Positions 25,712-36,068 of a stretch of DNA of 64,000 nucleotides are shown one piece after another. The translations under genes and the position numbers were made by a program. Source of the stretch: Mesobacillus foraminis. Lineage in GTDB: Bacteria; Bacillota; Bacilli; Bacillales; Cytobacillaceae. Numbering within the stretch: the first letter of the stretch is position 1; each line of letters starts with the position of its first letter. The notes below the pieces were generated by a model that searched no databases, was not told the origin of the DNA, and saw only the letters and a program-made list of their open reading frames with translations. The DNA lies in NCBI RefSeq assembly GCF_004340465.1, contig NZ_SLVV01000002.1, positions 434,001 to 498,000 on the forward strand. The letters run 5' to 3'.

Positions 25712-27997
25712 TTAGCCAATTTTCAAAATGGCATTTAAGCAGGTCACAGGGTTTCCAACTTCAATTTCAAACAATCCCGGTTCAAGCTCATAGGTATTTC
25801 GGCTGCTGAATACTTGTAGTTCCTCCGCTCCGAGCTCGAACGTTACTTCTATTGTTTCCCCGGCGGCAAGCCATACCTTCTTAAAACCTTTTAATTCCTT
25901 GACTCTTCTTGTTATACTAGAGCCCTTCCCCTTCAGATAAAGCTGAATCACTTCATAGCCATCATGATTCCCTTTATTGGTAACGTCAACGGTTATGCTG
26001 AACGTTTCTCCAGCCAACAATTGGTCAGCTGAAATTGTTGGCTTGGTGACCAGAAGATTTTCATAGTTGAACTCCGTATAGGACAGTCCGAAGCCAAACG
26101 GATACAAGGCATTTCCGGACATATCAAAAAAGTCCTTCTTGTATCCCCCGTCCTTGTAATTATAATAAACAGGCAGCTGCATGGATGACCTAGGGATCGA
26201 AACGGGCAATCGTCCACTAGGGTTTACGTCTCCAAATAAGATTTCTGCTATGGCCTGGCCCCCCATTTGTCCGGGATACCATGCAGATAAAATGGCTGGG
26301 GCATGTTCCGCTATCCATGGAATCGCATGTGGCCTGCCTTGGATCAGCACAACTACTGTTGGTGTTCCTGTTTCCATCACTTTTTGCAGCAGCTCGAGCT
26401 GAAGGCCACCCAATTCTAAATTCGCGACATCGACATTTTCACCGCAATCCATTTCTTCCTCACCGGTTGTATTGACGACCGCTCCATTCAGGTCAAACTG
26501 TGCATCAAAATTCCTTGCACTTGAACCGCCTAAAACGACGATGGCCACGTCTGAATCGCCGGCGAGATGAACAGCCTTCTCCAGTCCTTCCGGATCCCCT
26601 GAGCGAATACCGCACCCCTTTTCGTAAGCTACTTCAGACTCTTTGGCCAATGATTTGATCCCTTTTAGAACCGTAATCACATCTTCTTCCCGTTGGAACG
26701 GTGTATAATCGCCAAGCTGATTATAAACAGAATCTGCATTAGGGCCAATGATCGCTATTTTTTTAAAATCTTTACTGAGCGGCAGGATTCCTTCATTTTT
26801 TAACAGGACAATGGACTGCCTGGCTGATTCAAGATTGATATTCCTTGCCTGTTCCTTATCTTGTTGTTGTTGTAGGGACTCCAACAAAGGCTGATCAAAC
26901 AATCCCATTTTGAATTTAAGTGTTAATACCCTTCGTACTGCTTCATTAAGCTTTTCTTCACTGACAAGGCCTGTTTCGACTGCAGATTCCAAGGTGATAT
27001 ACACGTCATCCCAAAGGCTTATATCTACTCCGTTTTCAAGGGCCAAAGCAGCTGCTCTTTCCCTGCTTTGGGTCAAAGCGACCAGATTGTCGAGCGCACA
27101 GCCATCGGCCATCACCGCTCCCTTAAATCCGAATTCCTCCCGCAGAATATGATTAAGCAGATAGCCATTGGCATGGCAGGAAATTCCGTCAATTTCATTG
27201 TAGGCTGCCATACAGGCAAGCGCACCGGATCGGATGGCGGCAACCATCGGCGGAAGATGAATCTCCCTTAATTCTCTTTCGCCGATGGTTGCCGGGGCTG
27301 CATTCTTACCACCCGTACCGTTTCCTTGGGCCGCAAAATGTTTTAAGACAGGGACCATTTTCCCCTCCTGGATGACGTCACCTTGTTCGCCCTGCATTCC
27401 TTTTAAAACAGACTCCGTTAACCGGGACGCGAGGTAAGGATCCTCACTGAAGCACTCCTCTGACCTTCCCCATCTTGGATCACGGAGGATATCCAGGGTT
27501 GATACGAGGGCTAAATGGGCACCTTTTGCCCTAACTTCTTCCGCAACGGCTGCCATCAGTTTCTCATGCAATTCGGGATTCCATGTCGCACCGATTCCCA
27601 AATTGACAGGCGTAATCATACTGTCTAATCCTTGATGACCGTGGGAGCATTCTTCCGAGAGAAGGACGGGAATCCCCAATCTTGTATGTTCCTTTACATA
27701 TTGTTGAATCATATTGGCCACTTCAGCACTATCTTCCTCCGTTATCCCATTTTCGAAATTGACGGCTGACCAAGGGTCGGAACGGAATAGCCCATAGAGG
27801 ACTCCGATTCCATCCCAACGTTGAACATGCTCTTTAAAATTTTCCGTTAGTTCGTACCCGGTGTCTGTTTTGCTGTAAACTTCCCAGCCATACAGCTTCT
27901 GGTTAACCTGGCCAACCTTTTCTCTTAAGGTCATGTTCGCCAATAAGGTTTCAACTCGATCATATGTTGTTTCGTTTGCCGTATTTGAATCTACCAT
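25712..27997 (-). CDS. GH3 beta-glycosidase
   Basis: A 761-residue family 3 enzyme, cytoplasmic by lack of signal peptide. Domains: (beta/alpha)8 barrel (about 20-340), alpha/beta sandwich (about 390-600) and C-terminal fibronectin-III-like domain (about 660-755, ending YELEPGLFEIEVGNP). The nucleophile is Asp298 in GAVMADGCALDNL; KHFAAQGN carries the usual Lys-His pair. Most such enzymes are beta-glucosidases or beta-xylosidases; activity on beta-linked GlcNAc or mannose is possible. AGGTGG stands before the ATG, and the gene starts 25 bases after the GH38 mannosidase, so the two are coupled in one transcript. That pairing suggests a role in N-glycan breakdown. Confidence 0.9.
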   Translation of the reverse strand: MVDSNTANETTYDRVETLLANMTLREKVGQVNQKLYGWEVYSKTDTGYELTENFKEHVQRWDGIGVLYGLFRSDPWSAVNFENGITEEDSAEVANMIQQYVKEHTRLGIPVLLSEECSHGHQGLDSMITPVNLGIGATWNPELHEKLMAAVAEEVRAKGAHLALVSTLDILRDPRWGRSEECFSEDPYLASRLTESVLKGMQGEQGDVIQEGKMVPVLKHFAAQGNGTGGKNAAPATIGERELREIHLPPMVAAIRSGALACMAAYNEIDGISCHANGYLLNHILREEFGFKGAVMADGCALDNLVALTQSRERAAALALENGVDISLWDDVYITLESAVETGLVSEEKLNEAVRRVLTLKFKMGLFDQPLLESLQQQQDKEQARNINLESARQSIVLLKNEGILPLSKDFKKIAIIGPNADSVYNQLGDYTPFQREEDVITVLKGIKSLAKESEVAYEKGCGIRSGDPEGLEKAVHLAGDSDVAIVVLGGSSARNFDAQFDLNGAVVNTTGEEEMDCGENVDVANLELGGLQLELLQKVMETGTPTVVVLIQGRPHAIPWIAEHAPAILSAWYPGQMGGQAIAEILFGDVNPSGRLPVSIPRSSMQLPVYYNYKDGGYKKDFFDMSGNALYPFGFGLSYTEFNYENLLVTKPTISADQLLAGETFSITVDVTNKGNHDGYEVIQLYLKGKGSSITRRVKELKGFKKVWLAAGETIEVTFELGAEELQVFSSRNTYELEPGLFEIEVGNPVTCLNAILKIG

Positions 27998-28022
27998 TTT
28001 ACCACCTGACTCATGTAATTTT

Positions 28023-31000
28023 TTATTTCGACAAGTTTAATAAAATTGTTTTTACTTCAAATGGCTTCAAAGATGAGGATAGCTGTTTTCCTTGTACGGA
28101 AATGTCCGCCTGTCTCTCTTCCAACAGGTTCGTTTCCTGTGCGGAAAGAACCTCCCCCGCCATAGTTAAGCTAATGTTCTCTCTGCCGCCGCTGGATTCA
28201 TACAGTCTCAGCGTGAGCCCCGTTCCATCTTCTGACTGCTTGACTGTATCCAGGATGACCTGTTTAGATTCTGTCTTTATGAAAGAATGCGTACTTGGAA
28301 GACTTCCATGATGGGCCGTAGTAGAGATTACAACAGTTGGATGATTCAACTCATACCCTCGCTTGACCACTTCAGCCTCTCTCCAGTCACCTTCATGCGG
28401 GAAAAGGGAATAGGTAAATTCATGATATCCCTGGTCTGCTCCCACGTCAGGCCATTTAGGTGCCCGCAGCAAGGACAATCGCAGGACATTTTGCTTCACA
28501 TCATAACCGTATTTGCAATCATTCAACAAACTGACACCATAATTGGCTTCGGAGAGGTCGGCAAAGCGATGGCCGCATACTTCAAACTGTGCTTGTTCCC
28601 AGCTGGTATTGGTATGTGTGGCCCTTTCCACCGAACCGAACGGAATTTCAAACGTTGCTTTGTTGCTAACCACATCGACAGGGAAGGCAACCTTTAATAA
28701 TTTGTGCTGCTCTTGCCAATCGACTTTGGTTTGGAAATCGATTCGTTTACTATGGTGGTATAAAACCAGGTCTTGTTCGATCGTTGATTGGGCCAACTGC
28801 CATTTAAATCGAATGACATCCCTGGTCGTCCCTTTTCGAATGCCTTGCTCAAGAAGGACAACACCTTCCGCCGGCTGGTCTTGAAATTGAGGATCTATAT
28901 CCCATGCATCCCAAAGCAACGGGCGGTCATGGAATAACTGGAACTGATTAGCTGCGACCCCAGTAGGCAAGACTTCACGCTGAGCTTTTTTGTCATATAG
29001 ACGGGAGATTTCCCCCTTTTCATTCCATTCCATCACATAATAGTCCGTTTCCCACTCGCGGCCTATTTCCTCTTGTTCTTGGATGACTTGTTTCCCCAAA
29101 TCTTTTAACCATAGAGTTGAATATCCAATTTCGGGAATATCTGGAACGAAAACAGATAGTTCGAATTGGCCATCCTCTCTTTGAATACAGTCCGTTGGAA
29201 GTTCTTGGCCTTCCTGATTGACCGCTCCCTTTCCTGCCAAGTCAGGTCCGCCGACAATCCTTACTGTTTCGGATCTTATCCAGGATAAACTATTAAAGAG
29301 GATGACAGGCACCCCGTTGCCTTCCGTATTAATTTGCTTTTCCAATGCATTTAAAGCATCGTGTCTTACCTCTTCTCCGTAAGCAAAAACTTCCTTGTAA
29401 TCGGCCTCCGACTTCACATAAACCTCTGGAATGGACGACCCCGGAATAATGTCATGAAATTGATTAAGAAGAAGTAGTTTCCAACCATCTTCCAATGATG
29501 ATGAGAGATTTGCTCCTGCAAAGTGAATCGCCATACTGCTCCAAATTTCTGCATCCCTATAGAGGACTTCCGCTTGACGGTTCCATTTCTTATTGCGGGC
29601 ATGTGTGGTATATGTTCCCCGGTGAAGCTCAAGATACATATCTCCAACCCATGAAGGTAATGGAGGATGGGCGTCGCGGATGGCATCGAAAAATTCGTGA
29701 GCCGTACTGTTAACTACGGACGGCAGGCCAGGCAATGATTTAGAACGATCAATGTAATCAATCATTTCCTGTGTAACACCACCGCCTCCATCTCCATGTC
29801 CATATAGAAGCATTTGTTGAGGATGGGCATCCTTTTGCTTAAAACTATTCCAGTGCTCCTGGATTTCTTGGGGATGTGTATATTCATTTAATCCATGATT
29901 CAAATAGGAAAGGATCCGTGTCCCGTCGACCCCTTCCCAGTAAAATAGATCATAAGGAAATGGATTAGTATCATTCCAATTCATTTTCGTTGTCATGAAA
30001 TAGTCGATTCCGGCACCCTTTAACAATTGCGGCAGGGAAGCACAATAGCCAAATGTATCCGGGAGCCACTCAATTCTTGGCTGCACGCCGAATTCATCCT
30101 TGTAAAACTTCATCCCATATATAAGCTGACGGACTAATGATTCACCAGATGGCATATTTAAATCGGGCTCCACCCACATGCCTCCGACGACTTCCCAGCG
30201 ACCCTCGGCAATATGCTTTTTCACCCTTTCATAGATTTCAGGATAGTGCTCCTTTACGAATACATAAGCCTGGGGCTGGCTCTGTGCATAGGTAAAGCCC
30301 GGATTCTCATCCAGCAGGGTACTCATCGTCGAAAAAGTTCTGCTGCACTTGCGAATGGCTTCCTTTATCGGCCATAGCCATGCCAGATCAATATGAGACT
30401 GACCTACCATTAACATTTGGCCATGGTTGCTGAACGGTAAATTCGATAGTCTTTTCTTTAAGTCCTCTTCTATGTCAGCGACCCATGACCCATTCGTTAA
30501 GGCTTCCGGCATTTCAAGCAGGATCTTTCGTTCAGCCTCTGTCAAGGCTTCGATGATCTTGGATCGCCCCAAGTCACCTTCTGGCAGCAATTTCGCCGTC
30601 TCATAGTAACACTTCACGGTCGCCAACAGGCTTTGGACAGCTGTATTTGGGAGATCGAGTCTTCCTTTCAGAAGGGTTAGGGGTGGCGGGTCATATTCGG
30701 CCGGTTCATTCTGATAATTTAACTCATCAAGCGTTTGGCCGGCATAATTGAACAACTCTATTTTTATGTGAATTTTTTCTTTCCCTCGTACATTTTCCGG
30801 AAAAGGAACGTAGCTTCTGTTCCGGTCAATCCCATGGTGGGCCAATCCTTCTAATGAAACCAAACCCTCATGAAGAGTCCGACGTCCCTTTGCACCGGGA
30901 AGGAAAGTCAGTCCAAATGGCCGATTCCGCCACTCAGCTGGGATCAACACTTCTTTTTCCAAAAACATGGTTGTGCCTGAATCGATTAGCCAGTCACCTT

Positions 31001-31154
31001 CATTGACAAGATAGCTATCCTCAGATTCAAATTCATATTTTCCCGGTTCAATATAAACTCCGCGCTTTCCGCGCCAATCTTTGATCTCAATGGACTCCAG
31101 AATCTCGTGATTCGATAAATGCTGAATAAATCGCTGTATTCTCTGCAAAATCAT
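28023..31154 (-). CDS. GH38 alpha-mannosidase (first copy)
   Basis: A 1043-residue zinc-dependent alpha-mannosidase, cytoplasmic. The N-terminal ancillary domain spans about residues 1-230, and the catalytic domain begins with QSHIDLAWLW (zinc His and Asp). The nucleophile Asp is in WLPDTFGYCASLPQ, and GHGDGGGGVTQEM and NQFHDIIPGSSIPEVY follow as in other family members; beta-sandwich domains form the rest. It removes alpha-1,2/1,3/1,6 mannose from imported oligomannose. The ATG at 31154 has GGGAGG eight bases upstream; a longer frame to 31223 crosses the terminator of the preceding gene and is rejected. It heads a transcript with the GH3 gene. Confidence 0.94.
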   Translation of the reverse strand: MILQRIQRFIQHLSNHEILESIEIKDWRGKRGVYIEPGKYEFESEDSYLVNEGDWLIDSGTTMFLEKEVLIPAEWRNRPFGLTFLPGAKGRRTLHEGLVSLEGLAHHGIDRNRSYVPFPENVRGKEKIHIKIELFNYAGQTLDELNYQNEPAEYDPPPLTLLKGRLDLPNTAVQSLLATVKCYYETAKLLPEGDLGRSKIIEALTEAERKILLEMPEALTNGSWVADIEEDLKKRLSNLPFSNHGQMLMVGQSHIDLAWLWPIKEAIRKCSRTFSTMSTLLDENPGFTYAQSQPQAYVFVKEHYPEIYERVKKHIAEGRWEVVGGMWVEPDLNMPSGESLVRQLIYGMKFYKDEFGVQPRIEWLPDTFGYCASLPQLLKGAGIDYFMTTKMNWNDTNPFPYDLFYWEGVDGTRILSYLNHGLNEYTHPQEIQEHWNSFKQKDAHPQQMLLYGHGDGGGGVTQEMIDYIDRSKSLPGLPSVVNSTAHEFFDAIRDAHPPLPSWVGDMYLELHRGTYTTHARNKKWNRQAEVLYRDAEIWSSMAIHFAGANLSSSLEDGWKLLLLNQFHDIIPGSSIPEVYVKSEADYKEVFAYGEEVRHDALNALEKQINTEGNGVPVILFNSLSWIRSETVRIVGGPDLAGKGAVNQEGQELPTDCIQREDGQFELSVFVPDIPEIGYSTLWLKDLGKQVIQEQEEIGREWETDYYVMEWNEKGEISRLYDKKAQREVLPTGVAANQFQLFHDRPLLWDAWDIDPQFQDQPAEGVVLLEQGIRKGTTRDVIRFKWQLAQSTIEQDLVLYHHSKRIDFQTKVDWQEQHKLLKVAFPVDVVSNKATFEIPFGSVERATHTNTSWEQAQFEVCGHRFADLSEANYGVSLLNDCKYGYDVKQNVLRLSLLRAPKWPDVGADQGYHEFTYSLFPHEGDWREAEVVKRGYELNHPTVVISTTAHHGSLPSTHSFIKTESKQVILDTVKQSEDGTGLTLRLYESSGGRENISLTMAGEVLSAQETNLLEERQADISVQGKQLSSSLKPFEVKTILLNLSK

Positions 31155-31181
31155 AGTCGCTGCCTCCCAAGCTCGTAATCT

Positions 31182-31226
31182 AAAAAAACAAAGAGTATGG
31201 CAGATAGTAATCGTATCTGCCATACA
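31182..31226 (-). terminator. Rho-independent terminator after GH85 gene
   Basis: GTATGGCAGATA and TATCTGCCATAC form a perfect 12-base stem with a seven-base loop; on the minus strand it is followed by TCTTTGTTTTTTT. It separates the GH85 gene from the GH38/GH3 transcript. Confidence 0.88.
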
Positions 31227-31261
31227 AGGTAGTCTTGATGAAAAATAACGCTGTCAGCCGT

Positions 31262-34261
31262 TTAATTCGACCATGTTCTCAATAGATAGTCCGCACTAGC
31301 CTTTAACATATTTTTTGTGTCTTCCGAAACGTCTTTCAATTGATTGCGGTCAATTTCTTCCTTAAACTTCTCCAAGTGAGTTAGAGCCTGCTTCACACGA
31401 CCGCCGTCATAATGTTGGTTCGCAGTCATTAATGTATCCGTCAACCGCTCACCGGCAGATACGGTCAATTCTTCTTTCTCCACCAATCCGTTGATGACGC
31501 CGTAAAGGTCATCTATGGTAATCCTGACAACCGTACTGGCTTTGTTGCCCGAATAGTCTTCTATCACAAATTCTAGGATGCTGTCCGTTGATTTAGTCTG
31601 GAAGGTGAGCTCATTTAAATGAGTTCGTCCGCGAACGATATAAGGTTTTCGTCCTTGACTGTAAGTAGTATTAAACGTTTTGGCTTCACCATTTTCATAG
31701 ACATACAGGTAGTGCCAATCCCTCGCCTCTGGCAATTCCCACGTAACCGAAGTCCCTTTGATTGTAACTTTTTCTGCCGTATACGCTTCAATGGTTCTGT
31801 CAATAAACGTTCCGCGGTAGCTAACCCAGTCATGGTTGCCAATTTTTATTTTCAGATGATATTTATCCCCGTTAATCGGCATTTTTGGCAGTTTGGCTTC
31901 TGTGTTGCCACTATCAACGGTGATGGTCTTGCTGACTTCTTTTGCATAGTCATACTCGGTAGAAATATCGACGGTGATTTTTCCATGAACATCCTTAGGA
32001 TTCTCCCACGATACCACCATATCGCCGTTATCGCTTTGGTTAGCTTTTATGTTATGGGCACCTTTGGTTAAATCATATGGAACAACAGCTGGATCACTTT
32101 CTTGACTATCTTGACTTACCGCTGTCACAGTGATTTCACCAGATAAGCCTTTCAAATTCTTGATGTAAAAGACTTCATCATAAATACCGCCAACATAAGC
32201 TCCATTATTATAGACATTGTATTGTTTCACATCATCATAATCATTCAGATTCCACGAGATATACATTTCATTGGAATCACGTAGAGCTTTCGTAATCTGA
32301 AGCCCTGTTGGTGCCTTCGGTTTCTCAATCGAGCCGTCGCTTACCTTTACTTGTCCAATATTAACCTGGTAATTCTCGATCTTTTCTTCATCTCCGTTAT
32401 CAAAAACGATGCCAAATGCTGCAATCTCATTGCCTGAATATTTTGATAGGTCAAGGTTTGCCGTATTCCAGCCATCGGTCTTTTTACCGGATTGCGGTAC
32501 TTCGACTTTAACAACCTTCTCTGGATTATCCTTAAAGATTAAACCGATACTCATAACCGATGAATCATCTTGGGAGGTTTTATTATAGGTAATGGAAAAT
32601 TTCGAGCCCTCTTCAACCTGTAAATCCGTCTTATAAAGGCGTAAGAAGTTTTCCGCATCTAATGTGCCATTAACCACAAGCGAGTTACCGCCGGTATAGG
32701 CACCTACCTTTTTATAATCGTATCGTTGGCCTGCATTGTAGGTAGGGCCAAAATCAAAGTCCGTCTGAAGTGGAGTTCCTGATGTTTCCATCCACCACTG
32801 CCATGTAACCGGAATATCCTGTATATTGATATTGGACCATTCTTCTGAGTTACTGACCTTTCCATTGACATAATATGCCAACCCTCGTCCCAAATTGAAA
32901 TTGGACACAAAGTTGGAGCCTTGGATTACACTGCGTTCAGCAATATACGCAGCAACACCGTCCCAATTCTCCCCTTTTGCAGCTACATCAGAAAGGGAAG
33001 CGTTTGGATTTCTGCCCGTATTGGTTGGGTCCAGATTGGGGCCGGTCCACCATGCACGGTCACGTATAAACGACATCCATTGGTAATCGCTGTTGCTCCG
33101 GCGCATGGTATCTTCTCCGCCAAGATCTTCATCTAAGCCATGGTGGGTAAAGTCCGCCCCCAGCAAAGCTATACTATTCATTGGTTTACCGTTACTGTCC
33201 AAATTGTTTCGGAGATCGTTCCGGTGTTTATTGAACCGGTCGCCGCCCGCTTCAACACCTGCAAACACTGTCTCCAAGGGATTTAAACCTAAGCTCTCAG
33301 CATGGGCTTTTGAGTTTACCATTTTTTCTTTGCCCCAAAGGTAATTCAAGAAAATGGAATGCGCAAGATCACCATATTGTGGGTCCTTTACAAATGGACT
33401 ATTTACGGCAGTAAATTCGTTTTCGTATCTCGTCCTACCAGTTGTGTTATGGACCGAATCGTACCACTGGACGTATAAACCGCTCTCCCTCATTACCTTT
33501 AAAAACTCTTTATAGGTGGGAATATCTTTCACAGCTACCCCTGAACTCTCTTCCTGGTTAAAGAAATAGCCGTCAAAACCATAATATTGAGCAATTTCAA
33601 TCAACTTTTCAGCAACAGGGAAGTTTCCATCCTTATCCTTTACAAGCATTTGTGTATAGGTTTGCGGCCCCCTGTCATTACTGGAGAAGAAGATAACCCC
33701 AAGGGATTTTACCCCATTTTTATGGGCTGCATTGGTATAAGCCGGATTCGGGATATTCAATACACCAAATTCAAACCATCTTTCATACCATGGCAGGCTG
33801 GGATTATATAAATCTGTCGGTACATGTGCTGACGCCATTCCGTGCCAGTAGGAATAGTAATCTACATACTGCCAGTACGGAAACGTGTATTGGCCAAATT
33901 TATTTGTATATGCCGTACTGTCCATAAATGCATTGCCATAGTCGCCAGCCAGATTAAACATTTGAGTATCCGGACTCAATGCAGGGTTGGCCTGTGTAGC
34001 GGCAAATGCTTGGTTACGTTCTTGTAATGGTACTCTCGACCTGAGCATTTCAGCGTCTTTGTCTGTTTCCGGTTCCCATTCTAAAATGTCATTCGCTGTA
34101 TATCCATGCTGAGTGGGCTGATTTAATCCGGTTGCACTGCTCCCTGTATACGGCAGTGTGTCCCCGGCCAAGGCTGTGGATGAGAAGCTTGCCTGCAAGG
34201 TAAAAAGCGCAGAAATCGTAACGATCAGTGTTTTGTTCTTTTTTCCCAATCGAGATAACAT
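31262..34261 (-). CDS. Secreted GH85 endo-beta-N-acetylglucosaminidase
   Basis: A 999-residue exported enzyme that cuts between the two core GlcNAc residues of N-glycans. A signal peptide ends near ALAG (residues 30-33). The GH85 barrel follows (FPYWQYVDYYSYWHG, PNPAYTNAAHKNGVKSLGVIFF), with catalytic Asn235 and Glu237 in GYFFNQEES, the usual NxE pair. Beta-sandwich and fibronectin-like domains (about 520-900) come next, then a helical tail (about 915-999). No sortase motif or transmembrane anchor is seen, so the enzyme is probably released or held non-covalently. AAGGAGGG precedes the ATG. It is monocistronic, with a terminator behind it and a cre-like site 560 bases ahead. It would start N-glycan use by freeing glycans for import. 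Confidence 0.94.
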   Translation of the reverse strand: MLSRLGKKNKTLIVTISALFTLQASFSSTALAGDTLPYTGSSATGLNQPTQHGYTANDILEWEPETDKDAEMLRSRVPLQERNQAFAATQANPALSPDTQMFNLAGDYGNAFMDSTAYTNKFGQYTFPYWQYVDYYSYWHGMASAHVPTDLYNPSLPWYERWFEFGVLNIPNPAYTNAAHKNGVKSLGVIFFSSNDRGPQTYTQMLVKDKDGNFPVAEKLIEIAQYYGFDGYFFNQEESSGVAVKDIPTYKEFLKVMRESGLYVQWYDSVHNTTGRTRYENEFTAVNSPFVKDPQYGDLAHSIFLNYLWGKEKMVNSKAHAESLGLNPLETVFAGVEAGGDRFNKHRNDLRNNLDSNGKPMNSIALLGADFTHHGLDEDLGGEDTMRRSNSDYQWMSFIRDRAWWTGPNLDPTNTGRNPNASLSDVAAKGENWDGVAAYIAERSVIQGSNFVSNFNLGRGLAYYVNGKVSNSEEWSNINIQDIPVTWQWWMETSGTPLQTDFDFGPTYNAGQRYDYKKVGAYTGGNSLVVNGTLDAENFLRLYKTDLQVEEGSKFSITYNKTSQDDSSVMSIGLIFKDNPEKVVKVEVPQSGKKTDGWNTANLDLSKYSGNEIAAFGIVFDNGDEEKIENYQVNIGQVKVSDGSIEKPKAPTGLQITKALRDSNEMYISWNLNDYDDVKQYNVYNNGAYVGGIYDEVFYIKNLKGLSGEITVTAVSQDSQESDPAVVPYDLTKGAHNIKANQSDNGDMVVSWENPKDVHGKITVDISTEYDYAKEVSKTITVDSGNTEAKLPKMPINGDKYHLKIKIGNHDWVSYRGTFIDRTIEAYTAEKVTIKGTSVTWELPEARDWHYLYVYENGEAKTFNTTYSQGRKPYIVRGRTHLNELTFQTKSTDSILEFVIEDYSGNKASTVVRITIDDLYGVINGLVEKEELTVSAGERLTDTLMTANQHYDGGRVKQALTHLEKFKEEIDRNQLKDVSEDTKNMLKASADYLLRTWSN

Positions 34262-34664
34262 CCATTTCCCTCCTTATTTGTAATTGCTGTACTGCTTTGC
34301 GTTTAGACAAAAGAAGTTATTTGATCTCTCTCTGTTCTTACCGAAAGCCACTTCACAATAGCTTTCTTGTTTGGCCTCAAATGATTGATTTAGAGATAAG
34401 TTCCACCTCCCATTACAAACTAGTTTTACCTAAGTCATAACACGATGATTGTAAGCCCTTCCATTATTTTAGCAGTACCAATATTTACATCCTATTGGCA
34501 AAAGCATAGATTCATTGGTTAAAATAAAGAACACTGTTGAATAACTCTAAAACACATTAAGTGCTTTCACTGAGAATTGGAGCCTTAATTCATACATCCT
34601 TCATTTCCTGCAATCGTTAAAAATTTAGCTCTTTTGGTGATTTAACAATTTTCCAAAAGAAAAG

Positions 34665-34701
34665 CACCCCAAGTTTTAGAATGTGTCTAAAATTTGGGGT
34701 G
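34665..34701. repeat. 16-base-stem hairpin in GH85 upstream region
   Basis: CACCCCAAGTTTTAGA and TCTAAAATTTGGGGTG pair with one mismatch around ATGTG. No T run follows on either side. Its sequence style resembles hairpins seen near IS3-type element ends, but no transposase remnant is present. Confidence 0.45.
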
Positions 34702-34824
34702 TAGCTCATTAAATAAGATGAAACTTTGAAAAAAATAGAAGCTTATCGCTCCAAGTAGTATCAGCCCCACCTACGCTGAATACCTTGATGACCACCTATG
34801 TCATCCGACCTGATTATAGTATAT

Positions 34825-34840
34825 TTGAAAACGCTTACAA
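34825..34840. promoter_or_regulatory. Strong cre site far upstream of GH85 gene
   Basis: TTGAAAACGCTTACAA matches the cre consensus throughout. It is about 560 bases before the GH85 start, in a 900-base gene-free region. It may control GH85 if the promoter is distal, or belong to a lost gene. Confidence 0.65.
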
Positions 34841-35074
34841 ATTCAAGGTATCTGCTTTGTTCCTAAGGCACTCTTCAGAAATAGAGTAGCAGCGCCACTT
34901 TTGCCATTTACTTCTTAATTATGTATGATGTATAGGTTTCAATTGTTGAAAATAGTACGGGTTACTTATCCATACAATTGGGCCGCAACCTTATGAGTTT
35001 TTCTTTAAGGTTGCGTTGCGCCGAGGGGAAGACCGCTTTGGTAATTCCATTAGGGTGTATTTCTACTCTCGAAA

Positions 35075-35122
35075 ATATGCCCCCTAAAGTTGGACACAAA
35101 ACACCAACTGTAGGGGGCATAT
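35075..35122 (-). terminator. Long hairpin, probable terminator of SDR gene
   Basis: ATATGCCCCCTAAAGTTGG and CCAACTGTAGGGGGCATAT pair nearly fully around a 10-base loop; on the minus strand TTTTC follows. It lies 52 bases past the dehydrogenase stop codon. Confidence 0.65.
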
Positions 35123-35174
35123 CATTTATTGCGTTTCATTATCTATGCTTAAGCTGTTTTATTCACACTTAAGA

Positions 35175-36068
35175 TTACAAGTCTATCGGCTTGCCGCCTG
35201 TCACCCCATAAATCTGACCGGTTATATAACTTCCTTCATCGGAGGCCAGAAGAACGTACACCGGCGCAAGCTCTACCGGCTGCCCTGCTCTCCCTAGGGG
35301 AGTGGCTTGGCCAAACTCTGGGATTTGTCCTTCCAATTTTCCGTTATCCAGCTGCAACGGCGTCCAAATTGGTCCTGGCGCAACACCATTGACACGCACA
35401 CCCTTCGAAGCAAAGTACGTGGACAGGGAAACAGTGAAGTTGCTTATTGCACCTTTTGTAGCGGCATAGTCCGCTAAAGATGAGGACGGATCAAAAGACT
35501 GAACCGATGTCGTGGTGATAATGGCGCTTCCTGGTTCCAAATGTTCTTCGGCAGCTTTTACGGTCTCAAACATGCTGATGATGTTTACTTTGAAGGTGTC
35601 ATGCACTTGTTCCATGGTTAATTCACTTAGGGATGGCTGTGCGATTTGTTGCGCGGCATTCAATACCAGCGTGTCCAATCCGCCGAAGGTTTCCACTGTT
35701 TTTGTAACAATCTCCGTCGCTGCGCCGTCTTCGCGCAAGTCATACGGCAGAAGCAATGCTTTTCTGCCTGCTTTTTCAATTAATTCTTTGACTTCGCTGG
35801 CATCTTTTTCTTCACCAGGGAAGAATTGGATGGCCACATTGGCGCCTTCGCGAGCATAGGAAATGGCAGCAGCACGCCCAATCCCGGAATCGCCGCCTGT
35901 AATCAAGGCATTGCGTCCTTCCAGGCGATTGTATCCTTTATATGATTCTTCTCCGCAGTCAGGTTTCGGGCTCATTTCATTTTGTAATGCTGGAGTGTTC
36001 TGTTCTTGATCCGGGAACTTTTCCGTGTAAAATTTCTTACGTGGGTCGGTTAGATATGGGTTTCCCAT
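35175..36068 (-). CDS. SDR family oxidoreductase (general stress dehydrogenase type)
   Basis: A 297-residue short-chain dehydrogenase with the N-terminal extension typical of the YhdF/YdaD/YhxC group (PRKKFYTEKFPDQEQ). The NAD(P)-binding motif GGDSGIG lies at about residues 58-64, the structural NAAQ in the middle, and the catalytic YAATK pair at about 205-209. The C-terminal YGVTGGKPI is also typical. Substrate is unknown; relatives are stress-induced glucose or ribitol dehydrogenase-like proteins. TAGGAG precedes both a TTG (36071) and an ATG (36068); the ATG is taken. It seems unrelated to the glycan genes around it and has its own terminator. Confidence 0.88.
   Translation of the reverse strand: MGNPYLTDPRKKFYTEKFPDQEQNTPALQNEMSPKPDCGEESYKGYNRLEGRNALITGGDSGIGRAAAISYAREGANVAIQFFPGEEKDASEVKELIEKAGRKALLLPYDLREDGAATEIVTKTVETFGGLDTLVLNAAQQIAQPSLSELTMEQVHDTFKVNIISMFETVKAAEEHLEPGSAIITTTSVQSFDPSSSLADYAATKGAISNFTVSLSTYFASKGVRVNGVAPGPIWTPLQLDNGKLEGQIPEFGQATPLGRAGQPVELAPVYVLLASDEGSYITGQIYGVTGGKPIDL

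Noticed and set aside
28287-28884. Long plus-strand frames inside the GH38 gene
   Set aside because: They are shadows on the opposite strand of a clearly coding alpha-mannosidase.
34978-35172. 64-residue plus-strand frame between two hairpins
   Set aside because: No family likeness and it runs through a hairpin; considered as a transposase relic but no matching residues were found.
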